Shown in pieces: positions 28,871-37,350 of a stretch of DNA of 64,000 nt; position 1 is the stretch's first letter, and each line of letters starts with the position of its first letter. The translations under genes were made by a program, and so were the position numbers. Source of the DNA: Terrimicrobium sacchariphilum. GTDB taxonomy: Bacteria; Verrucomicrobiota; Verrucomicrobiia; Chthoniobacterales; Terrimicrobiaceae. The notes under the pieces are model-generated. The model did not search any database, was not told the DNA's origin, and saw only the letters and a program-made list of their open reading frames with translations. Location of the stretch: positions 1,798,001 through 1,862,000 of the forward strand of contig NZ_BDCO01000002.1 of assembly GCF_001613545.1 (NCBI RefSeq), given 5' to 3'.

Positions 28871-29512
28871 TTATGCGCCGTGCTGGGGATAGCACTTGGC
28901 GATGAGATCGGAAACCATCGACTCCATCTCCACGCTCATAACCTCGATACGGCGTTGAAAGTGATTATAGGTAACCAGGCAGGGAACCGCCACTCCGAGG
29001 CCCGCGATCGTGGTGTTCAGCGCTTCAGCAATTCCCCGTGCGACCAGCACGGGATCGGACCCGATGGAGGCAAAGATGCCTACCAGACCGGAGAGAGTAC
29101 CGAGCAAGCCGAGCAGCGGAGCGATGCCGGTGGCGATCTCCAGGACGACGAGACCGGCTTCCAGCCGCGCCACCTCGTGGCGGGCTCGAGTCTGGACGGC
29201 TTCGATCGTCTCGCCGCGCGGCCAGGAGAGGTGGCTGATCACGGTATTTACGATACGACCGAGAGCGGAGGGGTTCTGTTTGATGAGCTTTTGCAGCGGC
29301 TCAAGGCTGTCGCCCGGTTGCAGGCGCTCAATTTCTGCGCTGATTGACGGGGGAAGAACCGCGTTTCGGCGAATGGCAGTACCTCTCAGGATCATTACCG
29401 TGACAGAGATCACGGATAGGATCAGCAGGAGGAGCATGAAGAAGCCTCCCTTGATGAAGAAATCCAGGGCTCCTTGAATGATCGAGGCGAGCGGGAGTAG
29501 TTCCATGGTCAA
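28871..29512 (-). CDS. exbB: MotA/TolQ/ExbB proton channel family protein
   Basis: 213-residue inner-membrane protein with three hydrophobic segments, at about 18-40, 115-140 and 155-180. The conserved region LEIATGIAPLLGLLGTLSGLVGIF near residue 125, with ARGIAEALNTTIAGLGVAVP following, is diagnostic of ExbB/TolQ. Its start codon overlaps the tonB stop (ATGA). With exbD and tonB it forms a complete energy-transduction complex. Confidence 0.93.
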   Translation of the reverse strand: MTMELLPLASIIQGALDFFIKGGFFMLLLLILSVISVTVMILRGTAIRRNAVLPPSISAEIERLQPGDSLEPLQKLIKQNPSALGRIVNTVISHLSWPRGETIEAVQTRARHEVARLEAGLVVLEIATGIAPLLGLLGTLSGLVGIFASIGSDPVLVARGIAEALNTTIAGLGVAVPCLVTYNHFQRRIEVMSVEMESMVSDLIAKCYPQHGA

Positions 29513-30576
29513 TTACCGAGAATAGTAAACGAGTATTCGATTTCAATGCGCCCGCCCTCGAGCAAGGGGACGAGTTCCGGCGGGATGCGCGGGATCTCAG
29601 CATCACTGATTGCCCGTACACTGCAAGACGCAAAGCTTTCATTGGAGGTGTTTTCCAGCACCTTCAATTGCTCGATTTTTCCGTCCTGCCGGACGACGAA
29701 GCTCACCCTCAGAGTACCCACATTAAGCAGGCTCATGTCCTGCCTCACGTAGTAGTACCAGCGGGAGCCGATGGCGTCCGAAATCATCTTTTTGTACCTG
29801 CCCAGAGGCGTTCCCGTGGCTTCCAGAGAGGCGCGGCCGCGGTTGGAGATATTGCCCTTGAGCCGTGTAATACGTGTCTGCGGTTGGTAACCGGGAGCGC
29901 CCGGGGGTTGGGGAGGCTGCTGCGGCTGCGGGGGCTGTTGGGCAGTCTGCTGTGTTGGCTGCTGCTGAGGTTGTTGAGGCTGTGGCGGAGTTGGTCGCGG
30001 GGTCGGCGTGGCTGTAGGAGTAGGCTCCAGCAGGGCAAGGGGTGTGGTTTGCCGGGGAGTCATTACCGGGCGCGGCGTGGGGGTCGCTGTCGGTTGGGGC
30101 GTTGGCTGTTGTTGCGCCTGCTGCGATTGCGGTTGTTGGGCCTGCTGTTGCTGAGAAGGCGGAGGCACCTGCTGGCCGGGCCTCTGGCTATCCGTATACT
30201 CGCGGTTACGCAATTCCATGCCCGGCGAATCCTCGCCGTCCTGGGTCGGGATGGGAGCCTGGACGGAGCTGGTTTGCTCGGATGCTCCCTTGGTATCCCG
30301 ATCCGATTCAAAGGGGGAGTTCTTGGGCGGAGTTTCCGACGGCTGGGAATCGGTGCTGTCGACGAAGATGGGCTTGGTCACCTGGGGCGGAGGTGTCGGA
30401 GGAGGGGGCTCGACAATGGTGAGTTCAACTGTCTGATCCTCAGGAACGGGCGCGGGGCGGTACATGATAGCCGCAGCCACCATGAGGATGAGCAGCAGAT
30501 GCAGGAGGATGGAGATCGCGAGGGCAATCGCGACCTTGCGCCTTTCCGGCGTATCTTCTCCGTACAACCACTTCAT
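29509..30576 (-). CDS. tonB: TonB-like energy transducer with Gln/Pro-rich linker
   Basis: 355-residue periplasm-spanning protein. A single N-terminal membrane anchor (about residues 18-40) is followed by a proline-rich segment (EPPPPTPPP). A long Gln/Pro/Thr-rich linker spans about 120-250, and a TonB C-terminal domain lies at about 265-355 (GTLRVSFVVRQDGKIEQLKVLE, ending IEIEYSFTILGN). The frame extends upstream to 30729, but ATG 30576 gives the anchor at the right place and a 4-nt overlap with the upstream DNA glycosylase gene. The linker is longer and more repetitive than in enterobacterial TonB. Confidence 0.88.
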   Translation of the reverse strand: MKWLYGEDTPERRKVAIALAISILLHLLLILMVAAAIMYRPAPVPEDQTVELTIVEPPPPTPPPQVTKPIFVDSTDSQPSETPPKNSPFESDRDTKGASEQTSSVQAPIPTQDGEDSPGMELRNREYTDSQRPGQQVPPPSQQQQAQQPQSQQAQQQPTPQPTATPTPRPVMTPRQTTPLALLEPTPTATPTPRPTPPQPQQPQQQPTQQTAQQPPQPQQPPQPPGAPGYQPQTRITRLKGNISNRGRASLEATGTPLGRYKKMISDAIGSRWYYYVRQDMSLLNVGTLRVSFVVRQDGKIEQLKVLENTSNESFASCSVRAISDAEIPRIPPELVPLLEGGRIEIEYSFTILGN

Positions 30577-31412
30577 GCTGCGGGCAGAGTCTTGGTGATT
30601 CGGGCGTGGTGGAAAAGATATTGCTGCACATATCCCGCGTAGATGCCGAATTTCCGGGCGGAATATTTCTCCAGGGTGAGGTTCGAACCCTTGCGTTTGC
30701 GCATGGCGAGGAGGATGCGACCGATCCACACATCGACGGGCACGGCATCCAGACGTTCGTAGGCAAAGAGCAGGATGCAGTTGGCCACCTTGCGTCCGAC
30801 TCCGGGGAGAGTGCAGAGAGCCTTGCGTACTTCCGGGGTGGGCAGCGATGCAATGGCCTCAAGGTCGATGGTTTCTTCCGCCACAGCGCGCGCGGTGCCG
30901 AGGAGTCCCTTGGCACGGAACCCCAGTTTACAGTCCCGCAAATCCTCCTCCTTCAAGGCGGCGAGCGCGTCTGGAGTGGGATACGCGTTGATCAAGGAGC
31001 CTGGAACCTTTTTCCCATACCGTTCGCGCAGGGTGAGGGAGATTTGCCGGATATGGCTCACCTGCTTCATCGGAGAGGTAATAAAGGTGCCGACGCACTC
31101 CCAGCGAGGCTGGCGGATGATGCGCAACCCGCGGCACGAGTGCAGAGCCGCAGTACTGAAGGAGTCCTTGGGGAACTCCTCGTAGATGACCTCCAGCGGG
31201 TGATCGAAAGAGAAGTACCTGGCTATCAACTCCTCCCTCCCTTCTTCCACGAGGAGCCACTCGCCGTCCTGCTCGATGTAAAAAGGCGTGCGATCCGCCA
31301 GCACCTGCCAGCCTTTTCCGACCGGCATGGCATGAAAGACCTGACCGCTTTCCAGCGTACGCTTCAGATCGAATTCCCGAGCCCGGACCTTACAGCAGGG
31401 CGGGATCGCCAT
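30573..31412 (-). CDS. 8-oxoguanine DNA glycosylase (Ogg1-type)
   Basis: 279-residue bifunctional base-excision repair enzyme of the HhH-GPD superfamily. An N-terminal OGG_N-like sheet domain (about 1-100) precedes the helical domain. The catalytic lysine is K168 in LGFRAKGL, the hairpin is LPGVGRKVA at about 202-210, and the essential Asp is D227 in VPVDVW. All match the eukaryotic-style Ogg1 layout. I chose ATG 31412, which overlaps miaB by 23 nt; the frame opens further upstream at 31478 within miaB. Its end overlaps tonB by 4 nt. Confidence 0.9.
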   Translation of the reverse strand: MAIPPCCKVRAREFDLKRTLESGQVFHAMPVGKGWQVLADRTPFYIEQDGEWLLVEEGREELIARYFSFDHPLEVIYEEFPKDSFSTAALHSCRGLRIIRQPRWECVGTFITSPMKQVSHIRQISLTLRERYGKKVPGSLINAYPTPDALAALKEEDLRDCKLGFRAKGLLGTARAVAEETIDLEAIASLPTPEVRKALCTLPGVGRKVANCILLFAYERLDAVPVDVWIGRILLAMRKRKGSNLTLEKYSARKFGIYAGYVQQYLFHHARITKTLPAA

Positions 31413-32748
31413 ACAGGGTGGATGTCGAGGCGGAGACGATCTGCACGTCGAAGACCTGGCCGATGTGCCGGGGAGCACCCTCGAAGACGACCACCTTGTT
31501 CGTACGGGTGCGGCCGGTCAGGCGTTCCGCGTTGGTCTTGCTCGGGCCTTCGCAGAGGATTTCCACCCGCTGGCCGACATGGGCATCCAGCTTTTCCCGG
31601 GACGATTTGTTGATGACAGAAAGAAGGTCCTGGTTGCGGGCTTCCTTCACGTCTTCCGGTAGCTGGTCACCCATGGTTGCCGCCGGGGTGTCACGCCGGG
31701 GCGAATACCGAAAGATAAACCCATGGTCAAACCCGACGGTCTCAGCCAGCTGCCTTGTCTGCTGGTAATCCTCCTCGGTCTCGCCGGGAAAGCCGACGAT
31801 GATGTCCGTGGTGATCGCGATTCCCGGTCGTGCTTCACGCAGACGCTCAACCAGCTTGAGGTATTTTTCGGCGGTATAGCCGCGGCGCATGGCCTTCAGG
31901 ATGCGGTCGGATCCGCTCTGCAGGGGCAAATGTACGTGCTCGACGAGCTTGGGCAGACGGTTGAAGGCGTTGACCAGATCCTCCCGGAACCCAATGGGGT
32001 GAGGGGAGGTGAAGCGCACTCTGGCGATCTCCTCCACCGCGCAGACCGCCTCGATCAACTGGACGAACGGGCTGATCCCGTCGCGTTTCTCAAATTCATG
32101 CCGACCGTAAAGATTGACGATCTGGCCGAGAAGGGTGACTTCGCGAACCCCTTGGGCAGCCAGTCCGCGTACCTCGGTCACGATGTCTTCGATGGTCCGG
32201 CCGCGCTCGGCGCCCCGGGTCTGCGGCACGATGCAAAACGCGCAATGCATGTTGCACCCTTGCATGATCGAGACAAACGCCGTGGCCTGCTGGGCGGCAT
32301 CGAGATGCTCTCGGATATGCGATTGCGAGCCCGCCTCTTCCTCAACATCCACGATAGCGAGGCGCTCATTGTCCATGCGTGTCTCCATCTTGCGGCGGAT
32401 CAACTCGTCCACATAATCCGCCACGCGGTGAAATTTCTGCGTTCCCGCGACGAGGTCCACATTCGGTGAGGTTTTCAGCAACTCCTCACCACGACTTTGG
32501 GCCATGCATCCCAGATAACCAAAGACCAGATGCGGGCGTTTTTCGCGCAACCGTTGCAGCATTCCCATTTTTCCAATGGCCTTTTGCTCGGCCATGTCGC
32601 GAACGCTGCACGTATTCAGCAGGATCACGTCGGCGTCCTGCTCATCGTTCACCATCTGATAACCCCGGGCGACGAGGGAGCGGGCGACATGGTCGGAGTC
32701 GCGCTCGTTCATCTGGCAGCCGTAGGTTTTGATGTAGACGTTTGGCAT
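31390..32748 (-). CDS. miaB: tRNA-2-methylthio-N6-dimethylallyladenosine synthase
   Basis: Radical-SAM methylthiotransferase that modifies A37 of tRNAs; 452 residues. The N-terminal UPF0004 domain binds one Fe-S cluster through C11, C47 and C81. The radical-SAM motif CNMHCAFC has C165, C169 and C172. A TRAM domain closes the protein (about 380-450). It is the first gene of a long leftward run and is divergent from agmatine deiminase across 117 bp. Confidence 0.96.
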   Translation of the reverse strand: MPNVYIKTYGCQMNERDSDHVARSLVARGYQMVNDEQDADVILLNTCSVRDMAEQKAIGKMGMLQRLREKRPHLVFGYLGCMAQSRGEELLKTSPNVDLVAGTQKFHRVADYVDELIRRKMETRMDNERLAIVDVEEEAGSQSHIREHLDAAQQATAFVSIMQGCNMHCAFCIVPQTRGAERGRTIEDIVTEVRGLAAQGVREVTLLGQIVNLYGRHEFEKRDGISPFVQLIEAVCAVEEIARVRFTSPHPIGFREDLVNAFNRLPKLVEHVHLPLQSGSDRILKAMRRGYTAEKYLKLVERLREARPGIAITTDIIVGFPGETEEDYQQTRQLAETVGFDHGFIFRYSPRRDTPAATMGDQLPEDVKEARNQDLLSVINKSSREKLDAHVGQRVEILCEGPSKTNAERLTGRTRTNKVVVFEGAPRHIGQVFDVQIVSASTSTLYGDPALL

Positions 32749-32865
32749 CGGGAGAAACGATCAGAATACCCACGCCACGGCAAATTTCCAGCCCCGTTGC
32801 AGGGCTTTTCGATGTTACAAAAAACGGCTTGTTTTCATTTGGTGAACCCGGGGTACATTCTACCC

Positions 32866-33909
32866 ATGTCCACGAGTACCCCCGCCAAACAGGGATACGC
32901 CATGCCCGCCGAATGGCAGCCGCACGAAGCCACCTGGATTTCGTGGCCGCATCCCGAAGGCAACAGTTTTCCCGGCGCCTACGCCAAGGTCATTCCCGCC
33001 TTTGTCAAGATGGCGGAAGCTCTCGCCCACTCCGAGATTGTCCGTATCAACGTCAAGGATGCGGAGCAGGAAAAACAGGTGCGCGGGCTGCTCAAGGGCG
33101 CCCCGCCGGAGCGCCTGGAGTTTTTCCATATCGCCACGAACGAGCCGTGGTGCCGCGATCATGGCCCGATCTTTGTGGTAAAGAAAGACGCGCCCAGGCT
33201 GGCTGCGATCAACTTCGGCTTCAACGCCTGGGGCTACAAGCTCTCGCCCTTCGAGGAGGACGATGAAGCCGCCACTCACATGGGGAAGAAGCTGGGCGTG
33301 CCGGTTTTCGAATATGATGATTTCATCCTCGAGGGCGGCTCCATCGAGGTGAATGGCAAGGGAACCGTGCTCACCACGGAATCCTGCCTGCTCAACCCGA
33401 ACCGCAACTCGCATCTCAATCGCAGCGAGATCGAAACGAAACTCCGCGAATGCCTCGGCGTGTCTCAGGTGCTCTGGCTCGGTGATGGCATCGAGGGCGA
33501 CGATACCGACGGGCATGTCGACGACATCACCCGGTTTGTCTCCGAGGATACGGTGGTGACTGTCGTGGAGGAGGATGAGGATGATCCGAACTTTGAACCG
33601 TTGCGTGTGAATTTTGAGCGCCTTCAGACGATGAATCTCAAGGACGGGAGTCCGCTCAATGTCATCAAACTCCCCATGCCAGCCCGCATCGCCCGCGACG
33701 GGCAGCGCCTGCCCGCGAGCTATGCGAATTTCTACATCGCCAACACCAGCGTGCTGCTGCCGGTCTATCAGGATACCAACGACGCCTGGGCGGCCTCGGT
33801 CTTGAAGGAGGTCTTTCCGACCAGGGAGATCGTTCCGATCGATTGCCGGGAGCTCATATGGGGGTTGGGAGCCTTCCATTGCCTCACCCAACAACAACCG
33901 GCAGTGTAG
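32866..33909 (+). CDS. aguA: Agmatine deiminase
   Basis: Converts agmatine to N-carbamoylputrescine in polyamine synthesis; 347 residues. Family features are MPAEWQPHEATWISWPH at the N terminus, NEPWCRDHGPIFV, GDDTDGHVDDITRF with the catalytic Asp/His, and the nucleophile C339 in GAFHCLTQQQP. The frame is open from 32497, but ATG 32866 gives MSTSTPAKQGYAMP and avoids running into miaB. SpeA at 14.4 kb supplies the substrate. The amidase that would finish putrescine synthesis is not in the window. Confidence 0.95.
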   Translation: MSTSTPAKQGYAMPAEWQPHEATWISWPHPEGNSFPGAYAKVIPAFVKMAEALAHSEIVRINVKDAEQEKQVRGLLKGAPPERLEFFHIATNEPWCRDHGPIFVVKKDAPRLAAINFGFNAWGYKLSPFEEDDEAATHMGKKLGVPVFEYDDFILEGGSIEVNGKGTVLTTESCLLNPNRNSHLNRSEIETKLRECLGVSQVLWLGDGIEGDDTDGHVDDITRFVSEDTVVTVVEEDEDDPNFEPLRVNFERLQTMNLKDGSPLNVIKLPMPARIARDGQRLPASYANFYIANTSVLLPVYQDTNDAWAASVLKEVFPTREIVPIDCRELIWGLGAFHCLTQQQPAV

Positions 33910-33936
33910 GCAGGTGAGAAAGACTGAGAAAAGGTC

Positions 33937-33964
33937 TTGCCAAGTTTGCTGATTTCGATACTTT
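33937..33964 (+). promoter_or_regulatory. Possible sigma-70 promoter for rpsN
   Basis: TTGCCA (33937-33942) is separated by 16 bp from TACTTT (33959-33964), which ends 14 bp before the rpsN ATG. The -35 box is close to consensus but the -10 box is weak. No Shine-Dalgarno sequence is evident between it and the start, so the leader would be very short. Confidence 0.3.
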
Positions 33965-33978
33965 GGGCGTTCACCCTT

Positions 33979-34248
33979 ATGGCAAAGAAATCATGGCATG
34001 AGCGCGACAGCCGCAAGCGCAAGACAGTTGAGAAGTACGCCGAGCTCCGAGCTGAGCTCAAGGCGAAGGGCGATTACGCCTCGCTTTCCCAGCTGCCGCG
34101 TGATGCCAGCCCGACCCGTCTGGTCAATCGCTGCCTGGTGAGCGGACGTCGCCGCGCTTACATGCGCCGCTTCAAGATCTCCCGCATCACCTTCCGCGAA
34201 CTGGCCTCCTCCGGCATGATCCCCGGAGTGACCAAGTCGAGCTGGTAA
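33979..34248 (+). CDS. rpsN: 30S ribosomal protein S14 (zinc-free form)
   Basis: 89-residue small-subunit protein. It is the longer C-minus form without the paired CxxC zinc motifs: only one Cys lies in [18 protein letters not shown]. The C-terminal [22 protein letters not shown] is the standard ending. ATG 33979 ([10 protein letters not shown]) is preferred over an in-frame upstream start at 33937. It stands alone, outside the ribosomal-protein operon, and is followed by a strong terminator. Confidence 0.96.
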   Translation: MAKKSWHERDSRKRKTVEKYAELRAELKAKGDYASLSQLPRDASPTRLVNRCLVSGRRRAYMRRFKISRITFRELASSGMIPGVTKSSW

Positions 34249-34268
34249 TCCTAAAATAATCCCTTTTG

Positions 34269-34307
34269 AAACGCCACCAGGCGCAAGCCCGGTGGCGTTT
34301 TCATTTT
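34269..34307 (+). terminator. Rho-independent terminator after rpsN
   Basis: Perfect 10-bp stem AAACGCCACC / GGTGGCGTTT (34269-34278 and 34291-34300) with a 12-nt loop, followed by TCATTTT. It lies 20 bp after the rpsN stop. Confidence 0.88.
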
Positions 34308-34344
34308 GCCTGCATCTCCCGGTGGGATATGCAATGGTACTCGC

Positions 34345-34590
34345 ATGCCGATCTACGAATACGTGGCAGTTGAGGGAGGTTGTCCGGTTTGCCGCAAGGG
34401 CTTTGAGCTTCGACGCCCTGTGTCACGCCCTGCTCTCACGCAGTGCCCGGTCTGTCGTGGCCCGGTAAAAAAGGTGATCTCTTCGGTCAACACCCCTGCG
34501 ATTTCCAAACCGCTCTCGGTTTCCGATGCCAAAAAGGCCGGATTTGCCGTCTACGAAAAGCGGGACAAAGGCGTTTACGAAAAGCTTTAG
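34345..34590 (+). CDS. FmdB-type zinc-ribbon protein
   Basis: 81-residue protein beginning MPIYEYVAVEGGCPVC with a second QCPVCRGPVKKVISS, giving the two CxxC pairs of the FmdB/CxxC_CxxC_SSSS family. The spacing between pairs is normal and the C terminus is charged. Homologues are called putative regulators, with no firm function. It is a short gene after the rpsN terminator and 45 bp before the STAS protein. Confidence 0.88.
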   Translation: MPIYEYVAVEGGCPVCRKGFELRRPVSRPALTQCPVCRGPVKKVISSVNTPAISKPLSVSDAKKAGFAVYEKRDKGVYEKL

Positions 34591-34635
34591 CCCGGTGCGA
34601 TTGACACCCGGCATCCGGGCCTCCATCGTGCCCCC

Positions 34636-35922
34636 GTGTCTGATCTCGTTATCTCCACGGAAAAGGTTGGCTCTGTTTCTCTACTACGTCTCGTCGGGCG
34701 TTTGGATGCCCATGGCGCAGACTTGGCCGAGCCCGCTTTTCAAGCGGTCGATCACAAGACGGCCGTGGTTATCGACCTGGGCGGTGTTCCTTACCTGAGC
34801 AGCGCAGGCATACGGCTTTTCGTCGCGCTGCAAAAGAATCTCCAGTCCCAAGGCGGCAAGCTTGTCCTGGCCGAGGTGCAGCCTTATTGCCGCGACGTGC
34901 TGAAAGTTTCCGGGCTCGATCAATTTTTTACGATTGAAGAAACGGTTACCCGGGCATTCCTGGAACTCGGGGAGAAGAACTCTGTTTTCACCCGACCGGC
35001 GGGACGGTTCGTTTATCAGCATGGAGAGGACCGTATGGGTGCCATCGAAGTGCTGGGTGACATTGGCAACGTCCTGGCTTCACGGATCACCCCGGCCCTT
35101 ATGGCCGGTAAAAAGTTCTCCTCCAAGGAATACTCGATCGGCTTGGGCGCTCTCGGTCCCAGCGATGAGGATGTCCTGCCTCTGCTCGGCGAAATGATCA
35201 CCATTGGCGGCACCATGGTCTGGCTGCCGACGGATGGCAACGATACCCCGGATTTCCTCGTTCCCCAGCAGGATAGTGACAGCGTGCTCATTCGCACCGG
35301 ATTCAATGTCTCGCTGGCGGGAGAGTTTAACGAGTATGTGGAGTTTGAAGCGGCGTCGGAAAATGGTGCGACCCTGGGTGAGATTTACGAATCCCTGATG
35401 GCTCTGGCGCGGGAGCGTCGGCCGGATTTTCGCGGCGCCCTCGGCTTGGCCATGCGGGCGGAGGTGGGAGAGCTTTACGGTTGCGGAGTCGTGAAATCTC
35501 CCATCGCGGCGAACGCTCCGGAAAACGGCAAACTCATCACCGACCCGGAGAACTACGAGAAGTGGTTCGAGTATGATCAGACTCCGCGATTGCGCGATGT
35601 CTCCGCCTTGATTTGCGGGATCGGCGTTGACCAGTCGGCTGATCTCTCGGTTTTTGATTCCAAATACCTCAACTCGGCTTTCTATATCAATCCCGGCAAT
35701 GCGGACTCTACCGGCCTGAAGCTCCATAACCACGGCGTCTGCTTCCGGCCGTTTCCGCTGGGAGAGAAACCCTGGAGCCTTGAGCGGGAAATCCAGCGTA
35801 TCGTAAACGATGGGGATTTCGTCGACATGAGACATCTCTTTGATCGCACCACGATCCAGTGGGCGCTGATCGGGGTGGTCTATGTGGAGGATTTCCGTCC
35901 GGATTCGTCGCAATCCGTCTAG
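34636..35922 (+). CDS. STAS-domain protein with large uncharacterised C-terminal domain
   Basis: 428 residues from a GTG start. Residues of about 5-108 are an anti-sigma-factor-antagonist STAS domain: VDHKTAVVIDLGGVPYLSSAGIRLFVALQK, with the Ser-Ser of the phosphorylation site intact. The remaining 300 or so residues contain GALGPSDEDVLPLLGEMITIGGT, AALGLAMRAEVGELYGCGVV-like and QWALIGVVYVEDFRPD segments and match nothing I can name. They look like a soluble alpha/beta domain, possibly phosphatase-like but without the PP2C aspartates. Its stop codon interleaves with that of the convergent SpoIIE-phosphatase gene. It is probably a partner-switching component. Confidence 0.8.
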   Translation: MSDLVISTEKVGSVSLLRLVGRLDAHGADLAEPAFQAVDHKTAVVIDLGGVPYLSSAGIRLFVALQKNLQSQGGKLVLAEVQPYCRDVLKVSGLDQFFTIEETVTRAFLELGEKNSVFTRPAGRFVYQHGEDRMGAIEVLGDIGNVLASRITPALMAGKKFSSKEYSIGLGALGPSDEDVLPLLGEMITIGGTMVWLPTDGNDTPDFLVPQQDSDSVLIRTGFNVSLAGEFNEYVEFEAASENGATLGEIYESLMALARERRPDFRGALGLAMRAEVGELYGCGVVKSPIAANAPENGKLITDPENYEKWFEYDQTPRLRDVSALICGIGVDQSADLSVFDSKYLNSAFYINPGNADSTGLKLHNHGVCFRPFPLGEKPWSLEREIQRIVNDGDFVDMRHLFDRTTIQWALIGVVYVEDFRPDSSQSV

Positions 35923-37349
35923 GCGGGAAAGTCGATTGTGAGGAAGGAGTAGTCGTCGTCCAAGGCCTCCTGCCGGCTGAAGCTACGGATCCAGGTCAGG
36001 AGCTCGTCAGGCAGCTTTTCACTGGCGCGATGGGAGTTCAGGAAGGGGAGAAACTCCGTTTCAAAATCGAGCATTTCCTCCTTCTCCCGGCGAATCTCAT
36101 AGGCACCATCACAGAAGACACAGAGCCGGGAGCCCGGGGGCACCTGTGTGTCCTCGCTATGAAATGTCGCTCCCGGCATCGCTCCAATCAGCATCCCGGG
36201 TGAGCGCAGCAGACGAGGCGCATCCTCGCCGGGGACGAAAAGTACAGCTGGAGGATGGCCTCCCGAGGTGTGGCGCAGACGGGCGGTGCCCTTGTGATAG
36301 ACGCCGTACCAGATGGTGAAGTACATGTTGTTGTGCCGCTCCATCGGAAACGTGTCGTTCAAGCCGCGGAGCACCTCGGCGGGCTCGCGGAAGTCGACAT
36401 TCTGAAGCGACATCGTGCGCATCACATTGATGGCTGCCACGGACAACAAGGCGGCGCCGACACCATGGCCGCATACGTCGAGCAGGTAGATGGCAAAGTG
36501 GTCCTCGTCGATCCAGTGATAGCCGAAGGAATCGCCGCCAAGCTCGGTGGAGGGATTATAGGCCCAGCGGATGTGAAATGGATCGTCGGTTGGCTCGGGC
36601 AGGATGCTGGAGACATAGCGGGCGGCCTCCTGGAGCTCGGATTGCAGGCGTTTGCGCGTCTCGTCGATCTGCTCGAGGTAGGCTTGCTCCTGATCTCGGA
36701 AGCGCTTTTTCTCGAGACATGCGCCGACCCGGGCGCGTAGCAGAGTGGGGTCGAAGGGCTTGGGAAGGTAATCTTCCGCTCCCGCCTCAATGCATCGGAC
36801 GACGCTTTTGAGCTCATCGAGGGCCGAGATCATGATGACAGGGATGTGGCGGAGGTTGGGATCGGCTTTGATTCGGCCCAACGTTTCATACCCATCGAGT
36901 TCCGGCATCAGGACATCAAGGAGCACGACGTCGAACGGTTTTTCCGCGAGCAAGGCGAGCGCTTCGAGCCCATTCTGTACCTCGCTGGTGCGATGCCCCT
37001 GGCGTTCCAATGTGCGCGCCAGGAGATGGCTGTTTTCCGCATTGTCGTCAACGATGAGGAGATGGCCCGTGATCGCAGGGGGCGTGACGGAGTCGACTGG
37101 TATTGACTCGTCTTGCGCGGTGATGAGTGCCGGCGGGCGCGGGGAGGGGGCATCGTCGCTGAGGGATTCCGTGATCATCTCCAGCAGGCGACGCGCGGCA
37201 TCCTCGATGCGCTGGAGGTCGCTGAGTTCCGTGATACCCTGATCCACCAGATCCTCCCGTAAAAGCTCGCCGTAGCCGATGATATGATTGATCGGCGTGC
37301 GGAGGTCGTGCCGGAGCTTCGACAGCGACGCTTTATCAAACTCGGGCAT
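35919..37349 (-). CDS. DHp-REC-SpoIIE phosphatase response regulator
   Basis: 476-residue signalling protein. Residues of about 5-60 resemble a histidine-kinase dimerisation domain (SKLRHDLRTPINHIIGY, putative phospho-acceptor H14), but no HATPase domain follows. Residues of about 96-212 are a receiver with D145 and K197. After a coiled coil (about 215-248) comes a PP2C/SpoIIE phosphatase with metal ligands D273 and D291 (GGDSFGY, LDVCGHGVGAALLS) and a terminal DDDYSFL. It probably dephosphorylates a STAS protein, likely the convergent neighbour. It is 1 bp after the single-REC gene. Confidence 0.88.
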   Translation of the reverse strand: MPEFDKASLSKLRHDLRTPINHIIGYGELLREDLVDQGITELSDLQRIEDAARRLLEMITESLSDDAPSPRPPALITAQDESIPVDSVTPPAITGHLLIVDDNAENSHLLARTLERQGHRTSEVQNGLEALALLAEKPFDVVLLDVLMPELDGYETLGRIKADPNLRHIPVIMISALDELKSVVRCIEAGAEDYLPKPFDPTLLRARVGACLEKKRFRDQEQAYLEQIDETRKRLQSELQEAARYVSSILPEPTDDPFHIRWAYNPSTELGGDSFGYHWIDEDHFAIYLLDVCGHGVGAALLSVAAINVMRTMSLQNVDFREPAEVLRGLNDTFPMERHNNMYFTIWYGVYHKGTARLRHTSGGHPPAVLFVPGEDAPRLLRSPGMLIGAMPGATFHSEDTQVPPGSRLCVFCDGAYEIRREKEEMLDFETEFLPFLNSHRASEKLPDELLTWIRSFSRQEALDDDYSFLTIDFPA

Positions 37350-37350
37350 T

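Noticed and set aside
35919-37349. Reading the DHp-REC-SpoIIE protein as a histidine kinase
   Set aside because: There is no HATPase N, G1 or G2 box, and the C-terminal domain has PP2C metal-binding aspartates instead.
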